Shown here piece after piece: positions 16,076 to 24,925 of a stretch of DNA of 64,000 nt. Position 1 is the first letter of the stretch. Every line of letters starts with the position of its first letter. The translations under genes and the position numbers were made by a program. The DNA is from Actinomadura hallensis (GTDB taxonomy: Bacteria > Actinomycetota > Actinomycetes > Streptosporangiales > Streptosporangiaceae): positions 2,666,001 through 2,730,000 of the forward strand of contig NZ_VFPO01000001.1 of assembly GCF_006716765.1 (NCBI RefSeq), in the 5' to 3' direction. Under the pieces are notes generated by a model. That model was not told where the DNA came from, made no database searches, and worked only from the letters and a program-made list of their open reading frames with translations.

Positions 16076-16912
16076 GTGACGGAGCAGGCCAGGATCTGGC
16101 TGAACGGGGAACTGCTCGACCCCGAGCGGGCGATGGTGTCGGTCTTCGACCACGGCATGCTCGTCGGCGACGGGATCTTCGAGACGGTGAAGGCGACGAA
16201 CGGGGTGCCGTTCGCGCTGACCCGCCACCTGCGGCGGCTCGCCCGCTCGGCCGCCGGCCTCGGCCTGCCCGAGCCCGACCACGACGTCCTCGCCCAGGGC
16301 ACCCTGGAGGTGCTGGCGGCCGCGCCGAAGTGGCCGCTGGCGCGCATCCGCATCACCTACACCAGCGGGCCCGGGCCGCTCGGCTCCAACCGCGGCGACG
16401 CCGGGCCGACCGTGTCGATCATCGTGGCGCCGCAGGACCCGTTCCCCCCGGCGGCGGACGTGACGGTCGTGCCCTGGCCGCGCAACGAGCGGGGCGCGCT
16501 GGCCGGCCTCAAGACCACGTCGTACGCGGAGAACGCCCTCGCCCTCGCCTACGCCAAGGAGCGCGGCGGCGGCGAGGCGATCTTCGGCAACCTCGCCGGG
16601 AACCTCTGCGAGGGGACGGGCAGCAACATCTTCGTCGTCCTGGGCGGGCGCCTCGTCACGCCGCCGCTGTCGTCCGGCTGCCTGGCCGGGGTGACGCGCG
16701 CGCTGGTGCTGGAGTGGTTCGGCGGCGAGGAGGAGGACCTCGCCCTGGAGGACCTGTACCGGGCCGACGAGGCGTTCCTGACGTCCACGACGCGGGACGT
16801 GCAGCCGATCCGCGCGGTGGACGACACGGTCCTCCCGGCGGCGCCGGGGCCGGTGACCGCGAAGGCGATGGAGGCGTTCGCGGCCCGCTCCGCCGAGCTG
16901 ATGGACCCCTGA
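16076..16912 (+). CDS. class IV PLP aminotransferase / 4-amino-4-deoxychorismate lyase
   Basis: 278 aa from GTG 16076, with GGAGG nine bases upstream. Class IV aminotransferase fold: N-terminal WLNGELLDPERAMVSVFDHG, then GDGIFETVKATNG, the PLP-binding lysine in LAGLKTTSYAENALAL, and the cofactor phosphate region CEGTGSNIFVVLGGRLVTPP followed by GCLAGVTRALVLEW. This could be PabC (folate synthesis) or a D-/branched-chain amino acid aminotransferase. The short length and single-domain layout favour PabC-like lyase, but the motifs do not separate the two. It stands alone, with no folate genes nearby. Confidence 0.75.
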   Translation: MTEQARIWLNGELLDPERAMVSVFDHGMLVGDGIFETVKATNGVPFALTRHLRRLARSAAGLGLPEPDHDVLAQGTLEVLAAAPKWPLARIRITYTSGPGPLGSNRGDAGPTVSIIVAPQDPFPPAADVTVVPWPRNERGALAGLKTTSYAENALALAYAKERGGGEAIFGNLAGNLCEGTGSNIFVVLGGRLVTPPLSSGCLAGVTRALVLEWFGGEEEDLALEDLYRADEAFLTSTTRDVQPIRAVDDTVLPAAPGPVTAKAMEAFAARSAELMDP

Positions 16913-17042
16913 CCGGCCGTCCCTGACCGGCCCGGTGCCGCGCCGGATTTCACCGGCTTTTTCCGCCGCCCGGTTTCCGTGGCTCGTCCGGCGGGGCACG
17001 TAGCCCCTGCACGGTGACCCACGAGAACGAGGTGACAGGACT

Positions 17043-19781
17043 GTGCCGGTGAGCGCGGGACGGGCGGGGGCCCCGGAGATCGTCGTCGTTCCCCACACCC
17101 ACTGGGACCGCGAGTGGTACCTGCCGTTCCAGCGTTTCCGGCTCCGGCTGGTGTCGCTGCTCGACGGCGTCATCGCGGGCATGGAGGCCGACCCGCGGTG
17201 GCGGTTCACGCTGGACGGGCAGATGGCGGCGGTCGACGACTACCTGGAGATCCGCCCGGAGCGGCGCGAGCGGCTCGCCGCGCTCGTGCGGGAGGGCCGC
17301 CTCGCGGTCGGTCCCTGGCAGATCCTCCACGACGAGTTCCTCTGCTCGGGGGAGAACATCGTCCGGAACCTCGAGCTCGGGATGCGCCGCGCGGAGGAGC
17401 TCGGCGCGGTGATGATGGTCGGCTATCTGCCCGACCAGTTCGGGCACTGCGCGCAGATGCCGCAGATCCTCCGGCAGGCCGGCATCGAGCACGCGTGCGT
17501 GTGGCGCGGCGTCCCCGAGAAGGTCCGGGCCTCCGCGTTCGCCTGGGAGGCGCCGGACGGCACGGTGATCCGCGCCCAGTACCTCCCCGAGGGCGGCTAC
17601 GGCAACGCCGCGTCGATGTTCGAGGAGTTCCCCGGCGGCCCGTCGCTGCTGCCCGGCCGTGTCGCGGGGATCGCGGAGTCGATGGGCCGCTGGTACCCGG
17701 ACGGAGGCCCGCTGCTGGCGATGTACGGCGCCGACCACACCGCGCCCGCCCCCGACTTGGCCGACCGGGTCGCCGAGGCCGGGCTCGGGATGCGCCTGGA
17801 CACGCTCGCCGGGTACTTCGCGGGGCTTGACCCGTCCGTGGACGGCCTCACGCGCGTCCGCGGCGAGCTGCGGTCGCACGCCAGGGCCAACATCCTGCCC
17901 GGCGTGATCTCGGCGCGCGTCCACCTCAAGGAGGCCCTGGCGCGCGCCGAGCGGCTCGTCGAGCGCTACGCCGAGCCGCTGGCCGCGCTCTGGTACGCGG
18001 GGGACGCGCAGCGGTTCCTCGACCTGGCGTGGCGGCGGCTGATCGAGGTGAGCTGCCACGACTCGGTCACCGGCTGCGGCAGCGACGAGACCGCCGAGCA
18101 GGTCGCGGCCCGCGCCGCGGAGGCGGAGCAGCTCGGGCGCGCCGTCTGCGCCCTCGTCACCGCCGAGCGCGCCGCCTCCGTGCCGCTCGGCTCGCACCTG
18201 GTGTTCAACCCGACCCCGGCGGCCCGCACCGGCCTGGTGACGGTGGAGATCCCCGCGGACGGCGAGCCCGGCCTGGAGACGGGCGACGGGCGGCCGGTGC
18301 CCGTGCAGACCTTGGAGGTCGCGCCGACCGTGCTGGACGACGCCGTCCACCCCGCCTCCCGCCTGCCGATCCTGCTGGAACGGGTGTACGGGAGGGTGCT
18401 GTTCGGGCAGGAGATCCGCGACTGGACGGTGTCCCGGGAGGACCGGACGCTCACCTTCCGCGTGACGTCCCGCGCCGAAACGCCGTTCGACCTCGGCGAG
18501 GTCCGGGAGGCGCTGCGGGACGCGGACGGGGACTGGCGCGTGCGGATCCTGGCCGACCCGCGCCGCACCGTCGCCGCGCTCGTGGACGTGCCCGCGCTGG
18601 GGCTGGCCTCCGTCCGTCCCGTGCCCTCGTCCGGCGTCTCGCCGGAGACCCCGGCCGAGGGCGAGGGGGACGTCCTGGACAACGGCCTGCTCCGCGCCCA
18701 GGTGCACGCGGACGGGACGCTCGGCCTGCGCACCGCGTCCGGCATCGTCGTGGAGGGCATCGGGCGGATCGTGGACGGCGGCGACCTCGGCGACACCTAC
18801 AACTACGCCCCTCCCGCCGCCGACACGCTCGTCGGAGACCCCCTCTCGGTGGACGTGCGGCCCGTGTGGAGCGGACCGCTCGTCGCCGCCTGCGACATCG
18901 TCCGGACCTACCGGTGGCCCGCGTCGGGCGACCTGGAACGCGACGCCCGGTCAGAGGGAGAGGAGGACGTCACCGTCGCCACCCGCGCGGAACTCCGCGC
19001 GGGGGAGCCGTTCCTGCGGCTGCGCGTCACGTTCGACAACCGCTGCGAGGACCACCGCGTCCGGCTGCACCTGGCGCTGCCGCGCCGGGCGGACACGTCG
19101 TTCGCCGAGGGGCAGTTCGCGATCACCGAGCGGGGGACGACGGCCGAGGGCGGCTTCGGGGAGCGTCCCGTCCCGACGTTCCCGGCGTCCGGGTTCGTCG
19201 CGGCCGGGGGGCTCGCGGTCCTGCTGGAGCACGTCACCGAGTACGAGGTCATCGGCGGCGGGCGGGAGCTGGCGCTCACCCTGCTGCGCTCCGTCGGCCA
19301 CCTGTCGCGGGACCGCAACCCCTACCGCGACCAGCCCGCGGGGCCGCAGCTGCCGACCCCGCGGGCCCAGTGCCGCGGCGAGCGCTCGGCCGGCTTCGCG
19401 ATCATGCCGTACGCGGGGGAGCGGCCCGGCGCCGGCGTCCTCCGCGCCGCGGAGGCGTACCGGCACGACCTGCTCACCGCCGTCGGATACGGGCCGGCCG
19501 CGGCGGCGGCCCCGCCGTCCCGCGCGGGCGTCGAGATCGCCGGGGACGGCGTGACCATGACCTCGCTGCGCGCCCGCGACGGCTGGACCGAGACCCGGGT
19601 CGTGGCGCTGCGGGACGAGCCGGTCACGGCGGTGCTCCGCGGGCCGTTCACCGAGGCCGTCCGCACCGACCTCCGCGGCCGTCCCGGCGCGTCCCTCGAC
19701 GTGCACGACGGCACCGCCGCCCTCGGCCTGCGCCCCTGGGAGATGGCGACCGTCGGGCTGCGGACGGCGGCACCGGGCTGA
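17043..19781 (+). CDS. GH38 alpha-mannosidase
   Basis: 912 aa from GTG 17043. The GH38 catalytic domain opens with the metal-binding HTHWDREWY (18-26). The nucleophile region is YLPDQFGHCAQMPQIL (D131), and DGGPLLAMYGADHTAP (around 220) completes the active site. A helical middle domain (SCHDSVTGCGSDE) and C-terminal beta domains (AETPFDLGEV, DLGDTYNYAPP, ending RPWEMATVGLR) give the usual full length. There is no signal peptide, so it is cytoplasmic and would trim mannosides from imported glycans. No sugar transporter sits beside it; the convergent neighbour is polyphosphate glucokinase. Confidence 0.88.
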   Translation: MPVSAGRAGAPEIVVVPHTHWDREWYLPFQRFRLRLVSLLDGVIAGMEADPRWRFTLDGQMAAVDDYLEIRPERRERLAALVREGRLAVGPWQILHDEFLCSGENIVRNLELGMRRAEELGAVMMVGYLPDQFGHCAQMPQILRQAGIEHACVWRGVPEKVRASAFAWEAPDGTVIRAQYLPEGGYGNAASMFEEFPGGPSLLPGRVAGIAESMGRWYPDGGPLLAMYGADHTAPAPDLADRVAEAGLGMRLDTLAGYFAGLDPSVDGLTRVRGELRSHARANILPGVISARVHLKEALARAERLVERYAEPLAALWYAGDAQRFLDLAWRRLIEVSCHDSVTGCGSDETAEQVAARAAEAEQLGRAVCALVTAERAASVPLGSHLVFNPTPAARTGLVTVEIPADGEPGLETGDGRPVPVQTLEVAPTVLDDAVHPASRLPILLERVYGRVLFGQEIRDWTVSREDRTLTFRVTSRAETPFDLGEVREALRDADGDWRVRILADPRRTVAALVDVPALGLASVRPVPSSGVSPETPAEGEGDVLDNGLLRAQVHADGTLGLRTASGIVVEGIGRIVDGGDLGDTYNYAPPAADTLVGDPLSVDVRPVWSGPLVAACDIVRTYRWPASGDLERDARSEGEEDVTVATRAELRAGEPFLRLRVTFDNRCEDHRVRLHLALPRRADTSFAEGQFAITERGTTAEGGFGERPVPTFPASGFVAAGGLAVLLEHVTEYEVIGGGRELALTLLRSVGHLSRDRNPYRDQPAGPQLPTPRAQCRGERSAGFAIMPYAGERPGAGVLRAAEAYRHDLLTAVGYGPAAAAAPPSRAGVEIAGDGVTMTSLRARDGWTETRVVALRDEPVTAVLRGPFTEAVRTDLRGRPGASLDVHDGTAALGLRPWEMATVGLRTAAPG

Positions 19782-19801
19782 GGACGGCGGCACCGGGCTG
19801 A
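19762..19801 (+). repeat. 20-bp tandem duplication covering a stop codon
   Basis: GGACGGCGGCACCGGGCTGA is repeated exactly head to tail. The first copy encodes the last residues and the TGA of the mannosidase gene; the second is a non-coding duplicate carrying the same TGA in frame one repeat (20 bases) later. It looks like a recent slip duplication. Confidence 0.9.
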
Positions 19802-19829
19802 GGACGACCCGGCAGGCGGGCGGGAGGGC

Positions 19830-20609
19830 TCAGGACGAGCCCGGAGGCCCGCCGCGCTTCCCGGACCGCGCCGCGGCCGCCGCCAGCGCCGCGCCCACGA
19901 TGCCCGCGTTGTTCACCAGCCGCGCGGTGACGATCTCCGCCCGCACCCCCTTGATCAGCGGGAGGAAGTCCTCCGACCGCTTGCTCACCCCGCCGCCCAC
20001 GATGATCAGCGAGGGGGAGAGCAGACCCTCCAGGCGCGACATGTACACGCTGAGCCGCTCGGCCCACTCGTCCCAGCCGAGCTCCTCCACCTCGCGGGCC
20101 TTCGCCGACGCGCGCAGCTCGGCGTCGGTCCCGTCGACCTCGATGTGCCCGAACTCGGTGTTGGGCACGAGGACGCCGTCGGTGAACAGCGCGCTGCCGA
20201 TGCCCGTCCCGAGCGTCAGCATCAGCACGGTGCCGCGGTGCCCGCGGCCGCGGCCGAGCCGCATCTCCGCGATGCCGGCCGCGTCCGCGTCGTTGAGGAG
20301 CGTGATCTCGCGTCCCGTCGCCTCGGCGAGCAGCGACGCCGCGTCCAGCCCGATCCACCGCTTGGACACGTTCGCCGCCGTCATCGTCACGCCGTCGATC
20401 ACCACGCCGGGGTAGGTGCAGCCGACCGGCCCGTCCCACCCGAAGTGCTCCACGACCTTGGCGACGACCTCGGCGACCGCCTCCGGCTCGGACGGCTGCG
20501 GCGTGTCGACCCGGAAGCGCTTCCGGAGGAGGGAACCGTCCGAAAGGTCGACCGGTGCGCCCTTGATCCCCGTCCCGCCGATGTCGATCCCCAGCATCTC
20601 CTTGGCCAT
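19830..20609 (-). CDS. ppgK: polyphosphate glucokinase (ROK family)
   Basis: 259 aa, ATG 20609-20607. ROK/ASKHA fold with the N-terminal phosphate loop GIDIGGTGIKGAPVDL (residues 7-22), the hinge GPVGCTYPGVVIDG, the catalytic ITLLNDADAAGIAEMRLG, the second phosphate motif VLMLTLGTGIGSALF, and FGHIEVDG plus SLIIVGGGVSKRSEDFLPLI. This matches the short actinobacterial strictly polyphosphate-dependent glucokinases, which phosphorylate glucose with polyphosphate (sometimes also ATP). Monocistronic, convergent with the mannosidase gene. Confidence 0.9.
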   Translation of the reverse strand: MAKEMLGIDIGGTGIKGAPVDLSDGSLLRKRFRVDTPQPSEPEAVAEVVAKVVEHFGWDGPVGCTYPGVVIDGVTMTAANVSKRWIGLDAASLLAEATGREITLLNDADAAGIAEMRLGRGRGHRGTVLMLTLGTGIGSALFTDGVLVPNTEFGHIEVDGTDAELRASAKAREVEELGWDEWAERLSVYMSRLEGLLSPSLIIVGGGVSKRSEDFLPLIKGVRAEIVTARLVNNAGIVGAALAAAAARSGKRGGPPGSS

Positions 20610-20653
20610 GCCTACACTCTGCCCCACTCTGGGCGAGCCAGAGCTTCGGACTT

Positions 20654-20971
20654 TCAGCTCTCCTGGATCTGGAGACCGACCACGCCGATGAGGATCAGCG
20701 CCAGGAACAGCAGGCGGGTCGGCGACGCGCTCTCGTGCAGCGCGAAGATGCCCACCAGCGCGACGCCGAGCGCCCCGAGCCCGGTGAACACCGCGTAGGC
20801 CGTGCCGATCGGCAGCTCCCGCAGCGACAGCGTCAGGATGACGACGCTCAGCAGCGCCACCGACAGCCCGATGACGGTGGGCCACAGCCGCGTGAACCCT
20901 TCGGACTGCTTCAGAGCCGTCGCCCACACCATCTCCATGAGCGAGGCGACCAGCAGATAGATCCAGGCCAT
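20654..20971 (-). CDS. SMR-family exporter of the Gdx/SugE type
   Basis: 105 aa with four membrane helices; ATG 20971 shares its A with the TGA of the upstream SDR gene. The start MAWIYLLVASLMEMVWATAL has the essential Glu of SMR proteins (E13). The segments TLSLRELPIGTAYAVFTGLG and ALVGIFALHESASPTRLLFL resemble SugE/Gdx guanidinium exporters rather than EmrE/QacE. It would export a small cation (guanidinium or a quaternary ammonium compound) in exchange for protons. No guanidine riboswitch is visible upstream. The operon is probably controlled by the divergent TetR gene. Confidence 0.8.
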   Translation of the reverse strand: MAWIYLLVASLMEMVWATALKQSEGFTRLWPTVIGLSVALLSVVILTLSLRELPIGTAYAVFTGLGALGVALVGIFALHESASPTRLLFLALILIGVVGLQIQES

Positions 20972-21393
20972 CACGCCGTGTATCCCCCGTCCACCGGAAT
21001 CGACGCCCCGGTGACATAGTCGCCTCCCGGGCCCGCCAGATGCGCGACCATCGCGGCGACCTCCTCGGGACGCCCGTACCTGCCGAGCGCGGTGAAACCG
21101 CGTTCGAACTCGGCCTCGGGGGAGTCGGCGGGGTTCATCTCGGTGTCGGTCGAGCCCGGGTGCACGACGTTCGCGGTGATCCCGCGCGGTCCGAGATCGC
21201 GGGCCAGGCCGCGGGTGAGCCCGGTCAGCGCGGACTTGCTCATCGCGTACAGCGTCCATCCGGGGTAGGGGACGCGCTCGGCGAGGCTGCTGCCGACGTT
21301 GATGACGCGCCCGCCGCCGGTGACCAGTGCGGCCCGTCCCGTGAGCGCCCGCCGCTCCGCCGTCTCCGCGAGGCCCGCTGATCGTCTCGTCAT
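20971..21393 (-). pseudogene. SDR oxidoreductase with large internal deletion
   Basis: 140 aa from ATG 21393, chosen because GGAGTGGGG lies directly upstream. It starts as a normal classical SDR (LTGRAALVTGGGR), then jumps straight to the strand-5 motif VINVGSSLAERVP, the YAMSK catalytic site and a normal C-terminus (NVVHPGSTDTE, VDGGYTA). About 110 residues, from the GxGxxG glycine loop through NAG, are missing, yet the frame is intact. The deletion falls between two GGGRV/GGGRG-like sequences, suggesting recombination at a short repeat. The cofactor pocket is lost, so it should not be an active dehydrogenase. It is translationally coupled to the SMR exporter gene and may persist only as a leader for it. 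Confidence 0.75.
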
Positions 21394-21408
21394 CCCCACT
21401 CCGTTCAT

Positions 21409-21460
21409 AACCGGAGAAATCTCCACTTATCTCGCAAGGCTAACCGGAGAGTTCTCCGGA
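21409..21460. promoter_or_regulatory. duplicated TetR-type operator between divergent genes
   Basis: Two copies of an inverted repeat, TAACCGGAGAAATCTCC (21408-21424) and TAACCGGAGAGTTCTCCGG (21441-21459), lie about 33 bases apart between the SDR/SMR operon and the TetR gene. The spacing is about three helical turns, consistent with two dimers bound on the same face. Confidence 0.7.
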
Positions 21461-21503
21461 TACAAGTCGGCTAGGGTGGTGAGCCGTGCCGGAAGAGGGC
21501 GGG

Positions 21504-22097
21504 ATGAGGGAACTGCCGGTCGTGGGGCGTCCCCCTGCCGAGCGCGCCGACGCCGCCCACAACCGCCGCCGCATCCTACGCGCCGCCGCCGACCTGATCG
21601 CCGACCGCGGGCCCGAGGCGGTCTCCATGGACGAGGTCGCGCGCGCCGCCGGGGTCGGCGTCGGCACCGTGTACCGGCGGTTCGGCGACCGGGCGCGGCT
21701 CGTCTTCGCCGTGATCGACGACCGCGAGCGCGAGTTCCAGGCCGCCTTCCTCCAGGGGCCGCCGCCCCTCGGCCCCGGCGCGGCCCCCCGCGACCGCCTC
21801 CGCGCCTTCCTGCACGCCCTCGCCGACCGCACCGAAGAACAGGCGGACCTGCTGCTCATGGCCGAGTCCGACCCGCCCGAGGCCCGCTTCCGGGAGGGCT
21901 CGTACCACCTCTACCACCGGCATCTCGTGATGCTCCTCGGACGGATCCGCCCGGACGCGGACACCGCCTACCTCGCCGACGCGCTTCTCGCGCCGCTCGC
22001 CGCGAACCTGTTCCTCCACCAGCGCCGCACCCGCGGCATGTCGCTCGACCGGATCAAGGCCGGCCTCGACGCCCTCGCCGAGGGGCTGATCGGGTGA
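21504..22097 (+). CDS. TetR-family regulator
   Basis: 197 aa from ATG 21504 (a GTG at 21486 would add six residues). N-terminal TetR helix-turn-helix: [53 protein letters not shown]. The C-terminal ligand domain ([20 protein letters not shown]) is unassigned. It is divergent from the truncated SDR/SMR exporter operon, with the duplicated operator between them, so it very likely represses that operon and itself. Confidence 0.85.
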   Translation: MRELPVVGRPPAERADAAHNRRRILRAAADLIADRGPEAVSMDEVARAAGVGVGTVYRRFGDRARLVFAVIDDREREFQAAFLQGPPPLGPGAAPRDRLRAFLHALADRTEEQADLLLMAESDPPEARFREGSYHLYHRHLVMLLGRIRPDADTAYLADALLAPLAANLFLHQRRTRGMSLDRIKAGLDALAEGLIG

Positions 22098-22173
22098 CTT
22101 TGCGCCGCTGAATACCGATTTATCCGGCGAGGCCCCTTATCCGGACAGCGCCCGTGCCGTCACACTGGGAGCC

Positions 22174-23577
22174 GTGACTGACTTCGATCTTCTCGTTCTC
22201 GGCTCGGGACCCGGCGGGCAGCGCGCGGCCATCGCCGCCGCCAAGCTGGGCCGCAAGGTCGCCATCGTCGACCGCCGCGACATGCTCGGCGGCGTCTGCA
22301 TCAACACCGGGACGATCCCGTCCAAGACGCTCCGCGAGGCCGTCCTCTACCTCACCGGCCTGAACCAGCGCGAGCTCTACGGCCAGAGCTACCGGGTCAA
22401 GGACGACATCACCGTCGCCGACCTCGGCATGCGGACCCGGCACGTCATCGGACGCGAGATCGACACCGTCCGCAGCCAGCTCGCCCGCAACCGCGTCACC
22501 GTCATTCCCGGCCACGGCCGGTTCCTGGCGCCCGACACCATCGGGATCACCGGCGCCGGGGACCGCGAGCAGAAGGTCACCGCCGACCGCATCGTCATCG
22601 CGACCGGCACCCGCCCCGCCCGCCCCGACACCGTCGACTTCGACGACCGCACGATCATCGACTCCGACGGCATCATCAACATGGACCGCATCCCGGAGAC
22701 CATGGTCGTCGTCGGCGCCGGCGTGATCGGCATCGAGTACGCCTCGATGTTCGCCGCCCTCGGCACCAAGGTCACCGTCGTCGAGCGCCGCGAGCGCATG
22801 CTCGAGTTCTGCGACCTGGAGATCGTCGAGGCGCTCAAGTACCACCTGCGCGACCTGGCCGTCACGTTCCGGTTCCGGGAGAGCGTCGCGTCCGTCGAGC
22901 GGATGCCCAAGGGCGCGATCACCGTCCTGGAGAGCGGCAAGCGCATCCCCGCCGACACCGTCATGTACTCCGCGGGCCGGCACGGCATGACCGACGACCT
23001 CGGCCTGGAGGCCGCCGGCCTGACCGCCGACCACCGCGGCCGCATCAAGGTGGACTCCGACTACCGCACCGAGGTCCCGCACATCTACGCCGTCGGCGAC
23101 GTGATCGGCTTCCCGTCCCTCGCCGCCACGTCCATGGAGCAGGGCCGCCTCGCCGCCCACCACGCCTGCGGCGAGGCCGTCTCCGGGATGAACGAGATCC
23201 AGCCCATCGGCATCTACACGATCCCCGAGATCAGCTTCGTGGGCCGCACCGAGGACGACCTCACCGAAGCCAAGATCCCCTTCGAGGTGGGCGTCTCCCG
23301 CTACCGCGAGCTGGCCCGCGGCCAGATCATCGGCGACTCCTACGGGATGCTGAAGCTCCTCGTCTCACCCGAGGACCGCCGCCTCCTCGGCGTCCACGTC
23401 TTCGGCACCGGCGCGACCGAGCTGGTCCACATCGGCCAGACCGTCATGGGCTGCGGCGGCACCGTCGACTACCTGGTCAACGCGGTGTTCAACTACCCGA
23501 CGCTCGCCGAGTCCTACAAGGTCGCCGCGCTGGACGCGATGAACAAGATGCGCCACATCGAGCGCCTCTCCGGCTAG
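22174..23577 (+). CDS. sthA: soluble pyridine nucleotide transhydrogenase
   Basis: 467 aa from GTG 22174 with GGGAG just upstream. A flavoprotein disulfide reductase-family protein with FAD motif [20 protein letters not shown] and NAD(P) motif [20 protein letters not shown]. The redox site reads [17 protein letters not shown], so the second Cys of the usual CxxxxC pair is a Thr. That, together with the C-terminal dimer domain ([20 protein letters not shown]), identifies Si-specific SthA rather than dihydrolipoamide dehydrogenase. It balances NADH and NADPH in the cytoplasm. Convergent with ssgB, three bases apart. Confidence 0.93.
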   Translation: MTDFDLLVLGSGPGGQRAAIAAAKLGRKVAIVDRRDMLGGVCINTGTIPSKTLREAVLYLTGLNQRELYGQSYRVKDDITVADLGMRTRHVIGREIDTVRSQLARNRVTVIPGHGRFLAPDTIGITGAGDREQKVTADRIVIATGTRPARPDTVDFDDRTIIDSDGIINMDRIPETMVVVGAGVIGIEYASMFAALGTKVTVVERRERMLEFCDLEIVEALKYHLRDLAVTFRFRESVASVERMPKGAITVLESGKRIPADTVMYSAGRHGMTDDLGLEAAGLTADHRGRIKVDSDYRTEVPHIYAVGDVIGFPSLAATSMEQGRLAAHHACGEAVSGMNEIQPIGIYTIPEISFVGRTEDDLTEAKIPFEVGVSRYRELARGQIIGDSYGMLKLLVSPEDRRLLGVHVFGTGATELVHIGQTVMGCGGTVDYLVNAVFNYPTLAESYKVAALDAMNKMRHIERLSG

Positions 23578-23580
23578 GCC

Positions 23581-23994
23581 TCACGACGGCCAGAGCAGGT
23601 TCTCCAGCTCGGCGTCGATGTCGATGAACTCGCTCTCCTCACCCGCAGGCACGGCCTGGTAGGTGCGGTGCAGGAAGTCGGCCAGCTCCGGCAGCGGCAC
23701 CTCGAACAGCGCGTCCCCGAACGGGGACGACAGCGCGATGTGCAGGGTGCCGTCGTCGGAGCCCGGCCAGACCTGCACGTCTCCGTCCCCGACCCTGCGC
23801 ACGATGCCGACCGTCAGGAGCTCCCGCGCGAAGATCCACTCCACCGGCTCGTCATCGCCCACATAGAACGCCATCCGGATCGCGTACGGATCGTCGGCCG
23901 CGTACTCCAGCCCCGCGAGCAGGGGCACGGTCGTGCGGTCGGGGACGACGAGACGAAGGCCCAGCTCTGCTGAGACGGTGGTGCTGCTGTTCAT
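23581..23994 (-). CDS. ssgB: SsgB-type sporulation/cell-division regulator
   Basis: 137 aa from ATG 23994, the start that places GAGGGA at proper distance (a second ATG two codons upstream is less likely). A single SsgA-like (SALP) domain: VSAELGLRLVVPDRTTVPLL, DDPYAIRMAFYVGDDEPVEW, IFARELLTVGIVRRVG, ALSSPFGDALFEVPLPELAD. SsgB proteins help place FtsZ in sporulating aerial hyphae, which points to a mycelial sporulating organism. The CRP-like site at 24131-24146 lies in its upstream region. Confidence 0.9.
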   Translation of the reverse strand: MNSSTTVSAELGLRLVVPDRTTVPLLAGLEYAADDPYAIRMAFYVGDDEPVEWIFARELLTVGIVRRVGDGDVQVWPGSDDGTLHIALSSPFGDALFEVPLPELADFLHRTYQAVPAGEESEFIDIDAELENLLWPS

Positions 23995-24130
23995 GGCCAT
24001 TCCCTCTTACGTCGGTCCCGCTGCCTCGCGGAGACGCCGGTGGGTGCTTCATCCCTACCCCGGGACATCCCCGCGATCTATGACGCCTAACTGCCTGATC
24101 TCGGCCGAACATTCCGAGGCCCCCGGCGTT

Positions 24131-24146
24131 TGTGATCCATCTCACG
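24131..24146. promoter_or_regulatory. CRP/GlxR-like binding site
   Basis: TGTGATCCATCTCACG fits the actinobacterial cAMP-receptor-type consensus TGTGANNTANNTCACA, with changes only at one central base and the last base. It lies 137 bases upstream of the ssgB start and 128 upstream of the divergent membrane gene. No other gene is seen in 23995-24273. Confidence 0.45.
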
Positions 24147-24273
24147 TTAGCAAAACCGCCGCCTGACCTGCGTAAAAGCGGATCTTCCCCCCATCGTGCC
24201 ACCCGTCCGTGGGACGATCGGGCACGGTAACCTAACGTCCCGGGCGGCCGATCTACTGGCTTGGGGTAAAACC

Positions 24274-24699
24274 GTGACGATCAATCAGGAAAAAGAAGCC
24301 CGTCCGGGGGCGCGGGGGCGCCGCCACCGGTTCCGCGAGCGCATCCGGAGCAACCCCCTGCTGAACACCGCCTGGCGCGCGGGCGTCTTCACCATCGGCA
24401 CCGCCGTCCTCATCGGCGGCCTGATCATGATGGTCACCCCCGGCCCCGGCCTGGTCGGCACCGTCGTCGGCCTCGCCATCCTCGCCACCGAGTTCGCCTG
24501 GGCCCAGCGCGCCCTCCACCGCGCCAAGGCCGCCGCCGACCGCGCCAAGGAACAGGCCTTCGACCCCCGCAGGCGCCGCCGCAACCTCATCCTCGGCGCC
24601 GCCACCGCCCTCCTCGTCGCCGCCGGCCTGGTCGCCTACCTCTCCCTCTACGGCCTGACGGCCCCCTGGGCCATCGACGAACCCGCCTTCTGGACCTGA
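24274..24699 (+). CDS. PGPGW-motif small membrane protein (TIGR02611-like)
   Basis: 141 aa from GTG 24274, with GGGGTAAA upstream. The N-terminus is basic and cytoplasmic (RGRRHRFRERIRSNPLLNTA). Two hydrophobic hairpin segments flank the signature MMVTPGPGLVGTVVGLAILA, and a basic helix plus a last hydrophobic helix follow. The family is common in actinomycetes and has no established role. Confidence 0.8.
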   Translation: MTINQEKEARPGARGRRHRFRERIRSNPLLNTAWRAGVFTIGTAVLIGGLIMMVTPGPGLVGTVVGLAILATEFAWAQRALHRAKAAADRAKEQAFDPRRRRRNLILGAATALLVAAGLVAYLSLYGLTAPWAIDEPAFWT

Positions 24700-24763
24700 C
24701 CACGATGCACGCGCACCGCCCAAGATGCGCTAGAGTTTCCGTCGTCGGGCCCCCGGCCCGCAC

Positions 24764-24838
24764 GGGCGATTAGCTCAGTGGGAGAGCGCTTCGTTCACAC
24801 CGAAGAGGTCACTGGTTCGAACCCAGTATCGCCCACCA
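24764..24838 (+). tRNA. tRNA-Val (CAC)
   Basis: Cloverleaf with acceptor GGGCGAT/ATCGCCC, D-arm TAGCTCAGTGGGAGAGC, anticodon loop TTCACAC (CAC), T-arm GGTTCGAACCC and encoded CCA. A tyrosine-integrase remnant begins 88 bases downstream on the opposite strand, so the 3' end of this tRNA is the probable attachment site of the accessory island. Confidence 0.96.
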
Positions 24839-24858
24839 CGTTTCAGCAGCTCAGACAG

Positions 24859-24887
24859 GGTCTCGGAGATCAATCCGAGACCTTTTT
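24859..24887. terminator. Rho-independent terminator between tRNA-Val and integrase
   Basis: GGTCTCGG and CCGAGACC form a perfect 8-bp stem with an 8-base loop, followed on the plus strand by five Ts. It ends the tRNA transcript and may shield the integrase 3' end. Confidence 0.85.
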
Positions 24888-24925
24888 CGATCTTGAGGCC
24901 CCTCGGGGAGCCACCACCCTCAGAC

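Noticed and set aside
16950..18707. 585-aa minus-strand frame opposite the GH38 gene
   Set aside because: Arg/Gly/Pro/His-rich shadow; the GH38 motifs on the plus strand are unambiguous.
20610..21000. Guanidine riboswitch upstream of the SMR exporter
   Set aside because: No room and no characteristic ACGA/GGG-containing stem-loops; the exporter start overlaps the upstream gene.
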